From Cohnella thailandensis (lineage in GTDB: Bacteria > Bacillota > Bacilli > Paenibacillales > Paenibacillaceae), in contig NZ_JACJVQ010000008.1 in the NCBI RefSeq assembly GCF_014212135.1, positions 124,001-188,000 on the forward strand: a stretch of 64,000 nucleotides of DNA, given 5' to 3'. Numbering within the stretch: the stretch's first letter is position 1; every line of letters starts with the position of its first letter. This document shows, in pieces, positions 43,901 to 51,407 of the stretch. Under the pieces are notes generated by a model. It did not search any database. It was not told the origin of the DNA and saw only the letters and a program-made list of their open reading frames with translations. Both the position numbers and the translations under genes were made by a program.

Positions 43901-44220
43901 GCGCTCTAAAGAGCTTGTATAAAGTCTCTTCGCTTCCGAACGGCACGCATACGATTCGCGTCGTCAAGAAATCCGGCGAATGGATGCTCGCGGACGCGCT
44001 TCGCTTCGAGGTTCCGGTTCAGCCGGTTTCTCCGGGCCACGGCGGCGGTAACGGCGGCGGCAATGGCGGCGGACACGGTGGCGGTAATGGTGCCGGACAC
44101 GGTGGCGGCAATGGCGGCGGTAATGGTGGTGGCAATGGTAGCGGCAACGGCGGCGGTAATGGTGGAGGTAATGGTGGAGGTAATGGTGGAGGTAATGGTG
44201 GAGGTAATGGTGGGCGGTAA
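40930..44220 (+). CDS. Secreted multimodular GH27 alpha-galactosidase
   Basis: 1096 residues from ATG 40930 (AAGGGGG upstream). The signal peptide runs to about VAEAA. GH27 domain 40-450: YMGWSSF, INIDAGWNGS, nucleophile D208 in FVKFDSV, probable acid/base D267 in VNWDVEAYD, GGWNDLDSLNVGNG, then a beta-sandwich. Three copies of a roughly 120-residue beta module follow (from about 510, 725 and 935), each with SF..GTGI(E/D)L and a (I/V)Y.DG motif. They are separated by two X2-like domains (SATSFDKNEPSDITVEL; AAEFDLAAGKQADVTVGL). Module 3 joins an X2 domain that is cut short. The end is a 60-residue Gly/Asn/His tail. It releases alpha-galactose from oligo- or polysaccharides outside the cell. 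Confidence 0.9.
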   Translation: MLNSRSSSRRRSWIYLLLAIVVLVQIAWVPPHKNVAEAADNGLALKPYMGWSSFSLQVYDGPSGNWISEEKIKMISDAMHEKLQAHGFEYINIDAGWNGSMDEYARPIPSTTLYPNGFENLVDYVHAKGQKIGLYFIPGVSPQAVEQDLPIYGADGCTIGDIVVKPYKYADYWNLGYKIDFSNPCAQKYVDSIADLIASWGVDFVKFDSVTPGSGHNDESIDARDDVKAWSTALSRHGIWLELSWALDHNYVDYWKKYANGWRVNWDVEAYDPEVGMTTWANIARLFPDVALWWRDAGPGGWNDLDSLNVGNGLTSGLTRDERRTAATLWAASAAPFYTGDDLTNLDEYGLSLYTNDEVIAVNQAGRPIHPVSTATKQQVWYANNGDGTYTVALFNLGTKAANIGVNWSDIGLSGSASVRDLWSHTELGAFQTGIAPVYLEPHASRLFKVTALNGTSIVNDDDTGMEYSGSWTRNGGNQLVQDAQDLSVSVIDSTYGGPEEPGTEQPSSYSVVLNDNDPAIQYANKWGYSSGRSFGDYMGDVHYGEPDNGTEPEFSYAFSGTGIELWSEKSNSSGKIDIYIDGEFKETVDSSGDPQTGQIPVYSISDLPPGEHTLRAVRNPGGQYFFILDALKVTTASLLGTPSATSFDKNEPSDITVELPLGTSSLTDIKNGTSALARGSDYAISGNVVTIPSTYLAQQPSGQTTRLAFEFAGGDSQELSIAVTGSANAGRYAMINNNDPAIRYTGAWNNSGGRNLGDYMDDVHWTENNEAFFTYSFHGTGIDLISEVDSGQGDIEIFLDGVSQGTVSTYDPNASNKPQVTVYSVGGLPKDFHTLKAVKKSGRFMLLDALRVKLPDLIDTSAAEFDLAAGKQADVTVGLMDDAGDLVGIYNGSAALAEGVDYTVAGAQATIKKEYLAAQPVGTTKLTFRFSGDYADDVHGTTENGASFEYSFKGTGIELLSPTGPKLGQMDVYVDGELVQTVDAHADSRGALKSLYKVSSLPNGTHTIRVVKKSGEWMLADALRFEVPVQPVSPGHGGGNGGGNGGGHGGGNGAGHGGGNGGGNGGGNGSGNGGGNGGGNGGGNGGGNGGGNGGR
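44037..44217 (+). repeat. 12-base tandem repeat encoding the GGGN tail
   Basis: Consecutive GGNGGNGGNAAT-type 12-mers inside the GH27 gene. The last five units are almost identical (GGTGGAGGTAAT, 44160-44208). An extra G in 44212-44214 appears to shift the frame just before the stop. Confidence 0.85.
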
Positions 44221-44367
44221 CGGCAGCGGCGGGCAGCATTGTCGTCGATAGTAAAGCGAAGACTGTGAGGCACGTTGCCGGACGGCATGATCAATTGAAG
44301 CTGACGGATCGGCTGTAGTCGATGGCGGTAAGCATCACTGATCGGCCTTCCGGTAGACATCGTGGAG

Positions 44368-44445
44368 GAGATGGTCTCAGATGAGACTATCTCAGCGAGA
44401 GTAAGGTGTGTTGGGAGAGGAGATAGTCTCAGATAAGCTCACCTA
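44368..44445. repeat. Two-unit palindromic repeat, 52-base period (family A, locus 2)
   Basis: A 26-base palindrome on GTCTC-AGAT-GAGAC (44368-44393) and a decayed second copy starting 52 bases later (44420). The palindrome matches 23 of 26 bases of the locus at 14952-14977 read on the opposite strand, and GTTGGGAG in the interval is shared too. Confidence 0.7.
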
Positions 44446-44550
44446 GGCAAAAGTAAGGTGTATATGAGGAGGGAGAGGTCGTCCCTTCGCGCTATTGTAA
44501 GTTTATGCTCTTCGGCAAGCCGCGAAGCTGAAACCGCCGCTAAAAGATCA

Positions 44551-44602
44551 GGGGCCGTCCCTAAGTCAATTTTGATGACTTACGGGACGGCCCCTCTTTT
44601 TA
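44551..44602. terminator. Long near-perfect hairpin between GH27 and binding-protein genes
   Basis: GGGGCCGTCCC-TAAGTCA pairs with TGACTTA-C-GGGACGGCCCC (18 pairs, one bulge) and is followed by TCTTTTTA. It can serve as terminator for both converging genes. Its length and the GGGACGG motif also recall REP-like mobile hairpins. Confidence 0.7.
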
Positions 44603-44611
44603 GGCATCTCG

Positions 44612-46408
44612 CTAACGAACCGCGGAACCGGCGTTGCTTCTAGACCATTCATCGTACGCTTGCTGCATGATCTCCAAATAACGGTCCGCCCCCAGCTCGT
44701 TCAGCCTCAGAACGTAAGCGGTCCAATCCTCGTTCAGATCCTTTTGGCCCGTGATGAACTGCATGGCACTCTGGTCCACTTCGTTGCGGACGTTCGCCTG
44801 AAGCATGCCGAGCTCGTCGACGACGTCCGGGTCGAGCCAGATCGCCCAGCTCGGGTACAGCTCCGGAGACTCGTGTCCCTGATAGAGCTCGGACGCCTCG
44901 TATAAGCGGCGCTCGTACCCGTTCGGCGAGTAGATGTCCATGTCCTGCGTCCAGCTGTCCCGATACTCTTTCGGCATATAAAAGTGGCCCATGCCCGCCC
45001 AGCCCGAGTTGCGGGAAGGCTCGCCCTCCTTGACGGGGATGCGGGCGAACTCCGCCTTGCTGTCCGGACCGAGCGCGACCTCTCCCGGCAGCGGGAGCCG
45101 CCAATCCACTCCCTCCATGCCGACCTCCGCGTTCGCCTGCCCGATCGGCGTATACAAGTAATCCGCGATCCGGATCAGCGTCTCGCGCGCTTCCGGGCTG
45201 GCTTTGTCCGTGATGACGAACTTCGCCCCCGGGGTGATTCCGGATCGGTAATAGACCGCATATGAAGCGTGAGGACCCTTAAGCGGAGGAACGGGGTTAT
45301 AGTCGCTTCCCCGCTCGTTGTCCGGTCCCGTATCGACGAAAATCGCCGGGTGCATCGCCGTTCCCGCTCCGAGGATCTGGGCTTCCTCGTTCTCCCCGAG
45401 CCTCCTGTACGCTTCCACGTCCTGCGTGAAGGCGCCCGCGTCGATCAGCCCCTCGTCATAGAGAGACTTGACGTAGGCAAGTCCTTCCTTCCACTCCGGC
45501 GTCGCGGGCGACAAGCGGACCTTGCCGTCCTTCACCGTCAAGTACGTTTGATCGTCGTCGTAGACGAAGCCGTTCATCAAGTACGGCAGCACTCTTACGC
45601 CGAAGTCTTCGACCGAGCCGCTTAGCGGCACTTCGTCTGCGATTCCGTTGCCGTTCGGATCCCGGGTTTTGAAGGCGTACAGCACGTCCCGCAGTTCTTC
45701 CGTCGTCCGGGGCATGGACAGCCCCAGACGGTCCAGCCACTTCGTATGGATCCAGAGCTTGTACGGGTACGAGCAGTGGAAGCAATCGCTGAACGCCGGC
45801 AGCCCGTAGATCGCCCCGTTCGGCGCCGTGCTGAGCTCCTTAAGCCATGGGTCCCGGGCGAAAGCCGCCTTGATATTCGGAGCGAATCGGTCGATCAGAT
45901 CGTTCAGCGGATAGAACACTCCCTGCTTGCCGTATCGCAGCACGTCCGCCTGGGAGAACTGATCAATGTACGACGTCAGAATGTACGCATCGGGATAATT
46001 GCCGCTCGCCAGCGAGATTTGCCGCTTCTGCTTGGCGCCTATGTACGGCACCGTTTGCCAGTCGAACGAGAAATTGAACTTCTCCTCCAATAAGCGCGAG
46101 AAGTCGTTCGTCTTCAAGTCGAACGTGCTGTCCTGCTGGGCGAAGACGCTGATGCTCAAAGGCTTGCCCGCGGCGGTCTCCACCGGATCCCGCTGCCCGG
46201 ATCCCGCGCAAGAGACTAGAATCGCGGCCGCGATTAGGAGCAACAAAGCCGCCGACAGAGCCTTCCGCGTCATCACCGGCCACGGCGGCCCAGGCACCCT
46301 CGGCCGCGTCGGCACTCCCAGTCGCTTAGGCACCCTCAGTCGCGTCGGAGCCCTCAGTTCCCTTAACGTCCGCCGAGCCATCGTCCGAATCCGAATCCGG
46401 AATGCCAT
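44612..46408 (-). CDS. Second solute-binding lipoprotein (no permeases), regulator-linked
   Basis: 598 residues. A paralogue of the importer's binding protein at 36840, collinear throughout (CFHCSYPYK, NYPDAYILTSYIDQFSQADV, GWAGMGHFYM). The lipobox is ILVSC. The start ATG 46408 has an excellent GAGGAGGGGG, so the protein carries about 45 residues before the signal peptide, with three to four repeats of a basic hexapeptide (RLRVPK, RLGVPT, RPRVPG). It begins 16 bases after the membrane AraC-type regulator gene and has no permease partner. It may present the sugar to that sensor rather than, or as well as, to the importer (inference). Confidence 0.88.
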   Translation of the reverse strand: MAFRIRIRTMARRTLRELRAPTRLRVPKRLGVPTRPRVPGPPWPVMTRKALSAALLLLIAAAILVSCAGSGQRDPVETAAGKPLSISVFAQQDSTFDLKTNDFSRLLEEKFNFSFDWQTVPYIGAKQKRQISLASGNYPDAYILTSYIDQFSQADVLRYGKQGVFYPLNDLIDRFAPNIKAAFARDPWLKELSTAPNGAIYGLPAFSDCFHCSYPYKLWIHTKWLDRLGLSMPRTTEELRDVLYAFKTRDPNGNGIADEVPLSGSVEDFGVRVLPYLMNGFVYDDDQTYLTVKDGKVRLSPATPEWKEGLAYVKSLYDEGLIDAGAFTQDVEAYRRLGENEEAQILGAGTAMHPAIFVDTGPDNERGSDYNPVPPLKGPHASYAVYYRSGITPGAKFVITDKASPEARETLIRIADYLYTPIGQANAEVGMEGVDWRLPLPGEVALGPDSKAEFARIPVKEGEPSRNSGWAGMGHFYMPKEYRDSWTQDMDIYSPNGYERRLYEASELYQGHESPELYPSWAIWLDPDVVDELGMLQANVRNEVDQSAMQFITGQKDLNEDWTAYVLRLNELGADRYLEIMQQAYDEWSRSNAGSAVR

Positions 46409-46424
46409 TCCAATCCCCCTCCTC

Positions 46425-48713
46425 TCAGCGCCCGGCTGCTTCCCGGTACGAGCTCGGCGAGACGCCGGTTACCCGCTTGAACGCCCGCCGGAAGGAGTGC
46501 GAGCTGTTGTACCCGACGCGCGCGGAGATCTCGTCGACCGTATAGCGCCCTTCCACGAGCAGCTTGACCGCTTGGTCCATCCGGACCGTCTCCAGGTAAT
46601 CCGACAGGTTCGAGCCCGTCGCTTCCTTGAACAGCTGGGAGATGTACTTCTCCGGCCGCTCCACCTGCTCCGCGATCCGGTAGAGCGTCAGCTCCGCATC
46701 GCCGTAATTCTCGCCGACGTACGCCTTGATCTGTTCGACGATGCGCGAATGGCTGGCGTTCTTGCGTCCCTCGACGACGGCGCACATCGCGGCGACGATC
46801 TGCTCGATCTCCCTCTGGAGCGTTCTCTTGTCCGCAGGCTGAACCGCGATAATCCGATCCTTCAGTGATTCGAAGCTGCCGGACTCCAGGAACGTCTTCT
46901 GGTCAATAAGCTTAAGCAGCGTTCCCTTCAGCTCGCCGACGAGCTGATGCCACATCTCGACCGACAGCTCGCGCTGGACCGTGTTCGTCGTGACGACGGT
47001 CTCCACGATGCGGAGCGCTTCCTCCGTCTCGCCGGCGCGGATCGTGCCGAGAAGCCGCTGCTCCAGCTCCAGCGGATAATAATAGGTCGCGCTCTCCAAG
47101 CGCGTCTCCTCATGCCAGACGACGCTCTTCCGATCGGAATGAAGCGCGTATTCCAGCGCTTGCTTCGCCTGCTCGTAGGACGCGCTCACGCCGGTCTCCG
47201 CCTCGAACCGCTCGCCCACCGCGGCCGTGAACGTGATCCGGTACTCCTCGAACGCGTGCCGGGACAGCTGATCGAGAAGCGACGCGATCTCGTCCCGGCC
47301 GACGGCCGCGCCCGTCTCGGTCTCGCGGGACGCGAACAGGATGACGATCCGGTCGGCCCCCCAATCGGTCATCAAAGTAAAACCGGCCAGATCCGTCAGC
47401 GACTGCTTCAGGATGAGCCGAGCCGCGTTAAGCTCGTTCAGGATCTCGACGGTGCCCTTGCCGGAGTACCCCTGGATCTGGAGGATGCAAACGTACCCGG
47501 AGTTCCCGTAAATGCCGGTGTTCGCCTGCGTCGCCGCGGCGACGATCTCCTCGCGGGACGGAAGCTCTCCCGAGAGCAGCCGCTTCAAGAACGCATCCCG
47601 GATGAGCGGCTGCTGCCGGCGCAGCTCGGATTCCAGCCGGTTGCTGTTGTGAAGCATCTCCGCGATGTTCCCGTGAAGAAAATCGTACTCGTTGCGGCCC
47701 GGCTCCTTCCCGGCCGCCCCGAACGCGGAGATGAGGCGGTGAATCGGCGCGCTGTTGCGATAGGCAAGCCCCAGGCAGACGAGCAGGCCGACCGCGAGCG
47801 CGATCCCGTTGCCGGTCCACGTCATCCGCTTGACGTGGTTGGCGTCCGCGAGCAGCACCTTGCGCGGAATGCCCGCGCGATACACCCAACCGTTCGTGTC
47901 GGAGACGGTCGTGATGACGAGATCTCCTTCGTGGAACTGGCTAACCTTGGCCGGGTCGTAGCGCCCGTCCTCCTCCAGCTTAGCCAGGTCCGGAATGCCT
48001 TCGCCTTGGGAGGCGATCGTCCGCCCCTGGGCATCCGTAATTTGCGTCCAGCCGCCGTACCGGTCGGTAATGCCGGCGAGCAGGCTCGCGATCGTTTTCT
48101 CGTCGATCATGATGACCACGAGCGCCGGCGAGGAGCTGTTGAAGGCGTCCAGAGGGAACGACTGCATATACGTAACGACGGCCGTCTCCGCGCCTTTGTT
48201 GAGGAACGGCCGGAGCGGCATGATCTCGCTTCGGTGAGTCTGGCCGAGAACCGATTGCTTCCAATCGGTGAACGTCTGGTCCGCGTACCGGAAGTTCTCG
48301 TAATAATGCTCGGGGCGGAAGTAAGCCGAGCCCGGAGTCAGGATCACGTCGTAATTGCCCAGATAAATATAAAATTGCTGCAAAAAATCGTTCGTCTGCC
48401 CGAAGGTCAGGATGCTGCGAAGCATCTTCCATATGCCGTACACGTTCGTTTGATCGCCCGTATTGCGCTCGTTCATCAGAACGCTCAGGTCCGGGTTGAT
48501 CGCCAGCTGTCTCGTGAAGCCTTCGACTTCGGCCATCCGCCGTTCCAGCAGCTCCTTCGTCTTCGCGAGCTGGGTGACGCTATTCTCGATCGACGCCTTC
48601 TCCGTAACGGAGATGGACGTCCGATAGGAGACGAACAAGGCGATGTTGGGGATGATCAGGATGACAATATAAGAGAGCAGAAAACTGCGAAAAACCCTCG
48701 TAAATTTCCCCAC
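46425..48713 (-). CDS. Membrane-anchored AraC-family sensor-regulator
   Basis: 762 residues from GTG 48713 (GGGGAGGAG at 7 bases). Helix 1 (about 8-30), an extracellular Cache-like sensor (about 35-290, including MLRSILTFGQTNDFLQQFYIY), helix 2 (about 297-318), a cytosolic linker domain (about 360-610) and a C-terminal AraC double HTH (about 660-760: LYRIAEQVERPEKYISQLFKE, given as RIAEQVERPEKYISQLFK, and VGYNSSHSFRRAFKR). This one-component plan joins ligand sensing outside the cell to DNA binding inside. It is co-transcribed with the orphan binding protein and is the best candidate regulator of the galactoside genes to the left. Confidence 0.9.
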   Translation of the reverse strand: MGKFTRVFRSFLLSYIVILIIPNIALFVSYRTSISVTEKASIENSVTQLAKTKELLERRMAEVEGFTRQLAINPDLSVLMNERNTGDQTNVYGIWKMLRSILTFGQTNDFLQQFYIYLGNYDVILTPGSAYFRPEHYYENFRYADQTFTDWKQSVLGQTHRSEIMPLRPFLNKGAETAVVTYMQSFPLDAFNSSSPALVVIMIDEKTIASLLAGITDRYGGWTQITDAQGRTIASQGEGIPDLAKLEEDGRYDPAKVSQFHEGDLVITTVSDTNGWVYRAGIPRKVLLADANHVKRMTWTGNGIALAVGLLVCLGLAYRNSAPIHRLISAFGAAGKEPGRNEYDFLHGNIAEMLHNSNRLESELRRQQPLIRDAFLKRLLSGELPSREEIVAAATQANTGIYGNSGYVCILQIQGYSGKGTVEILNELNAARLILKQSLTDLAGFTLMTDWGADRIVILFASRETETGAAVGRDEIASLLDQLSRHAFEEYRITFTAAVGERFEAETGVSASYEQAKQALEYALHSDRKSVVWHEETRLESATYYYPLELEQRLLGTIRAGETEEALRIVETVVTTNTVQRELSVEMWHQLVGELKGTLLKLIDQKTFLESGSFESLKDRIIAVQPADKRTLQREIEQIVAAMCAVVEGRKNASHSRIVEQIKAYVGENYGDAELTLYRIAEQVERPEKYISQLFKEATGSNLSDYLETVRMDQAVKLLVEGRYTVDEISARVGYNSSHSFRRAFKRVTGVSPSSYREAAGR

Positions 48714-48800
48714 GCGTTTTCTCCTCCCCGAACCTTTTGGCAGCGCTATCAAGAAAGAATACTCCTATTATCGTACATAAACCGCTTTTTTGCACTTTAC

Positions 48801-48845
48801 TAAAATAAAGGAAAGCAACCGCAGGGGAACCCCCGCAGCCGCTTG
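48801..48845 (-). terminator. Terminator of the GH95 gene
   Basis: GC-rich stem around CTGCGGGGG / CCCCTGCGG, followed on the minus strand by a T-rich tract (CTTTCCTTTATTTT). Confidence 0.65.
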
Positions 48846-48876
48846 TGCCTTGCCGTTATGAGTAACAAAATCCGGT

Positions 48877-51180
48877 CTACCTTCCCCATTCCCCTTCGAG
48901 TGCCGCGGATTCGCCCGGCTCCAGCTCCAGCCTCAGACGCCGTTCCCCGTATCGGACCGTCGATCTCAGCGGAAGCTTGCCCGCCTTGACCGTCGCGGAC
49001 ACGAGCCGCCCGTCCTTCCAGGCCGCTCCGACTTCCGCTCCTCCCCTGGCGCGAAGGCCCGCGAACGAGCCCTCCGGCCAACCGGCCGGGAGCGCCGGCA
49101 GCAGATGAAGTTCTCCCGCATGGCTCTGCAGAAGCATCTCCGCGATCGCGGCGGCCCCTCCGAAGTTGCCGTCCGCTACGAAGATGTAGGCTTCCGCCCC
49201 CGCGATGCCGGGCTTGGAGAACGTCAGCAGGTTGTCGAAGCACAGCTCTCCGATCAGATAAGCAACGTGCTCGCGCGCCTTGTCGCCGTCCCCGAGCCTC
49301 GCCCGGCCGGCCGCGAACAGCGCCAGCGTGAACTCGACGTCCTCCAGATTCGATTCGCGCTGCCGCCTCTCCAGCGTCGTTCGCGCCGCTTCCGCCAGCT
49401 GCGGGCTCCGCTCCGGCGTAATATCGCTCCCGGGGAACAAGCCATACAGGTGCGACAAATGACGGTGATCCGGCTGCGCTTCGGCGTAGTCCAGCAGCCA
49501 TTCCTGAAGCTGGCCGTGGCGGCCGATCATCGGCGGAGGCAGCAGAGGCAGCGCCTTGGCTAACCGCTCCGCAAAAGCGTCTTCGCCCTCTAGCTTCGAA
49601 GCGGCATCGCGGCAGAACGCGAAGAGCCTGCGCACGAGCATCGTATCCATGACCGGCCCCATCGACATCGTGCGCGAGCGATCCGGCGTCCCGGCCGGGT
49701 AGAAGCTGTTCTCCGGAGAGTTGGACGGGCCGGTGACGAGCCACCCTCTCTCCGGGTGAACCGTCATATAGTCGAGAAAGAACTCGGCGGCCGAGCGCAG
49801 CACCGGATAAGCCGTCTCCCTCAGAAAACGGTCGTCGCCGCCGAATTCGTAATGATCCATAAGTTGAGCCGCCAGCCAGAGGCCGCCCGTTACGTTCAGC
49901 CCCCACGAATAATGCCACCCCGGAGCCGAGAAGCCCCAAGCGTTCGTGAACACGTGGGCGACCCAGCCCTCGCATCCGTAGAAATCCCGCGCCGCCTCGC
50001 GCCCGGCTTCCGACAGTCGTTCTACGAATCTGAGCAGCGGCAATTGGCACTCGGCCAGATTGGCCGACTCGGTCGGGTAATAGTTCATCTCCGTGTTGAC
50101 GTCCAGATGGTAATCGCAGCTCCACGCCATCCGGTTCGCCTCTCCGTCGTTCCAGATGCCCTGAAGATGCAGAGGAAGCGGAGAATCCTCGCGCGAACCC
50201 GCAATCGTCAGGTAGCGGGCGTATTGGTAGAACAACGCGAACAGCTCCGGATCGTTGTTCTCTCCCCGGCGGAGCCGCCGGATCCGTTCGTCGGTCGGCA
50301 GCGAAACCCGATCGCGCCCTCCGAGATCAAGCCGGACGCGCCCGAATAATCGCCGGTAATCGTCCAGGTGCCTTTCCCGGACGGCCTCGAAGCCGTCCCG
50401 AGCAGCCCGTGCCGCGGCAGCCTCGGCCTCCCGGGTCCAATCGTCGTCCGCGGCCCTGTAGTCGGTGGCGACGGCCAGGTAAACGCACGCCTCGTCGGCG
50501 CCTTCCACCAGGATGGCTCCGTCATGCGCCTTCGCGTTCCCCGAGCCTCCGGAGACGACGACCCGGACGATTCCGCGGCAGCGAACGCCGCATGTGCCGT
50601 CGCTGTGCACCGTCTCCGTTGCCTGACCCTCGAAGACGAGCGTGCCGTCCCCTTGTTCGCGGACCGCGAACGCGTCCGTTCGCCCGCGCAGCCGGAGCGT
50701 GAACGATAAGCTTCCCGGCTTGCCCGAACGAAGGCGCGACGCGAGCACTCCGTCCGCGTGGGACGCGAACGTCTCCCTGACGAACGATACTCCCGCCGAA
50801 CGATACGCCGCGCGCGCGACCGCCTCGTCCAAGCTTAGCTCGCGAGCGAACTCCTCCGCCGAGTGGCCGAAGCTAAGGATGACGTCCGCCATCGGCAGAT
50901 TCGTGCCGAAGTTGCCCTTCTCGGGCTGCAGCAGCTCGCCGACGAGCCGTTCCCCTTCCTCGTAGCGCCCTTCGAAGAACAGCTTCCTCATCCGCTCCAG
51001 ATCGGGCTTGCCGCGCGATCGGCTCGGCATTCGTTCCGGCTTGCCCGACCAATAGGTCGACTCCGTCACGAACCAGGTCTCGTCGCTCCCTCCGCTCGCG
51101 ATAACCGCTCCGATCCGGCCGTTGCCGATCGGCAGCCCTTCCTTCCAGCTCGCCGCCGGCCTATCGTACCCTAATTTCAC
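48877..51180 (-). CDS. GH95 family glycosidase (alpha-L-fucosidase / alpha-L-galactosidase)
   Basis: 767 residues from GTG 51180 (AAGGAGG at 7 bases). N-terminal beta domain (WKEGLPIGNGRIGAVI, WSGKPERMPSRSRG), linker, then a six-hairpin (alpha/alpha)6 barrel with GH95 marks: WSCDYHLDVNTEMNYYP (the conserved Asn pair), GWVAHVFTNAWGFSAPGW, TGPSNSPEN, the general-acid Glu in QLQEWLLDY, HLYGLFPG and DGNFGG. There is no signal peptide, so it acts on imported oligosaccharides. It removes alpha-L-fucose or alpha-L-galactose residues. It is divergent from a cupin-AraC regulator that probably controls it. Confidence 0.92.
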   Translation of the reverse strand: MKLGYDRPAASWKEGLPIGNGRIGAVIASGGSDETWFVTESTYWSGKPERMPSRSRGKPDLERMRKLFFEGRYEEGERLVGELLQPEKGNFGTNLPMADVILSFGHSAEEFARELSLDEAVARAAYRSAGVSFVRETFASHADGVLASRLRSGKPGSLSFTLRLRGRTDAFAVREQGDGTLVFEGQATETVHSDGTCGVRCRGIVRVVVSGGSGNAKAHDGAILVEGADEACVYLAVATDYRAADDDWTREAEAAAARAARDGFEAVRERHLDDYRRLFGRVRLDLGGRDRVSLPTDERIRRLRRGENNDPELFALFYQYARYLTIAGSREDSPLPLHLQGIWNDGEANRMAWSCDYHLDVNTEMNYYPTESANLAECQLPLLRFVERLSEAGREAARDFYGCEGWVAHVFTNAWGFSAPGWHYSWGLNVTGGLWLAAQLMDHYEFGGDDRFLRETAYPVLRSAAEFFLDYMTVHPERGWLVTGPSNSPENSFYPAGTPDRSRTMSMGPVMDTMLVRRLFAFCRDAASKLEGEDAFAERLAKALPLLPPPMIGRHGQLQEWLLDYAEAQPDHRHLSHLYGLFPGSDITPERSPQLAEAARTTLERRQRESNLEDVEFTLALFAAGRARLGDGDKAREHVAYLIGELCFDNLLTFSKPGIAGAEAYIFVADGNFGGAAAIAEMLLQSHAGELHLLPALPAGWPEGSFAGLRARGGAEVGAAWKDGRLVSATVKAGKLPLRSTVRYGERRLRLELEPGESAALEGEWGR

Positions 51181-51299
51181 GGGGATGCCTCCTTGTTAAC
51201 GGATCCGGTTTTCTCCTAGTTCCGAACCGCACGATACGTAGCCGAAGCGAACCATTTCTCCATCCCTGCGGCACGTCCTATTTCGGTTTCCTTGCTTTT

Positions 51300-51330
51300 A
51301 TCGTATCATTCGAAGAGAGAATCGTATTTG
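51300..51330. promoter_or_regulatory. Direct-repeat operator between GH95 and AraC genes
   Basis: ATCGTAT at 51300 and again at 51321, 21 bases apart (two helical turns), each followed by a T-rich ATTCG/TTGAT stretch. Spacing and position suit an AraC-family activator serving the divergent pair. Confidence 0.4.
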
Positions 51331-51407
51331 ATAACGCATCCATAGATTTGTCATTTAATCCGGCAATCGAACGAATCAGGTATCGTTGTCCGGGAAAGGA
51401 GCCCTCG

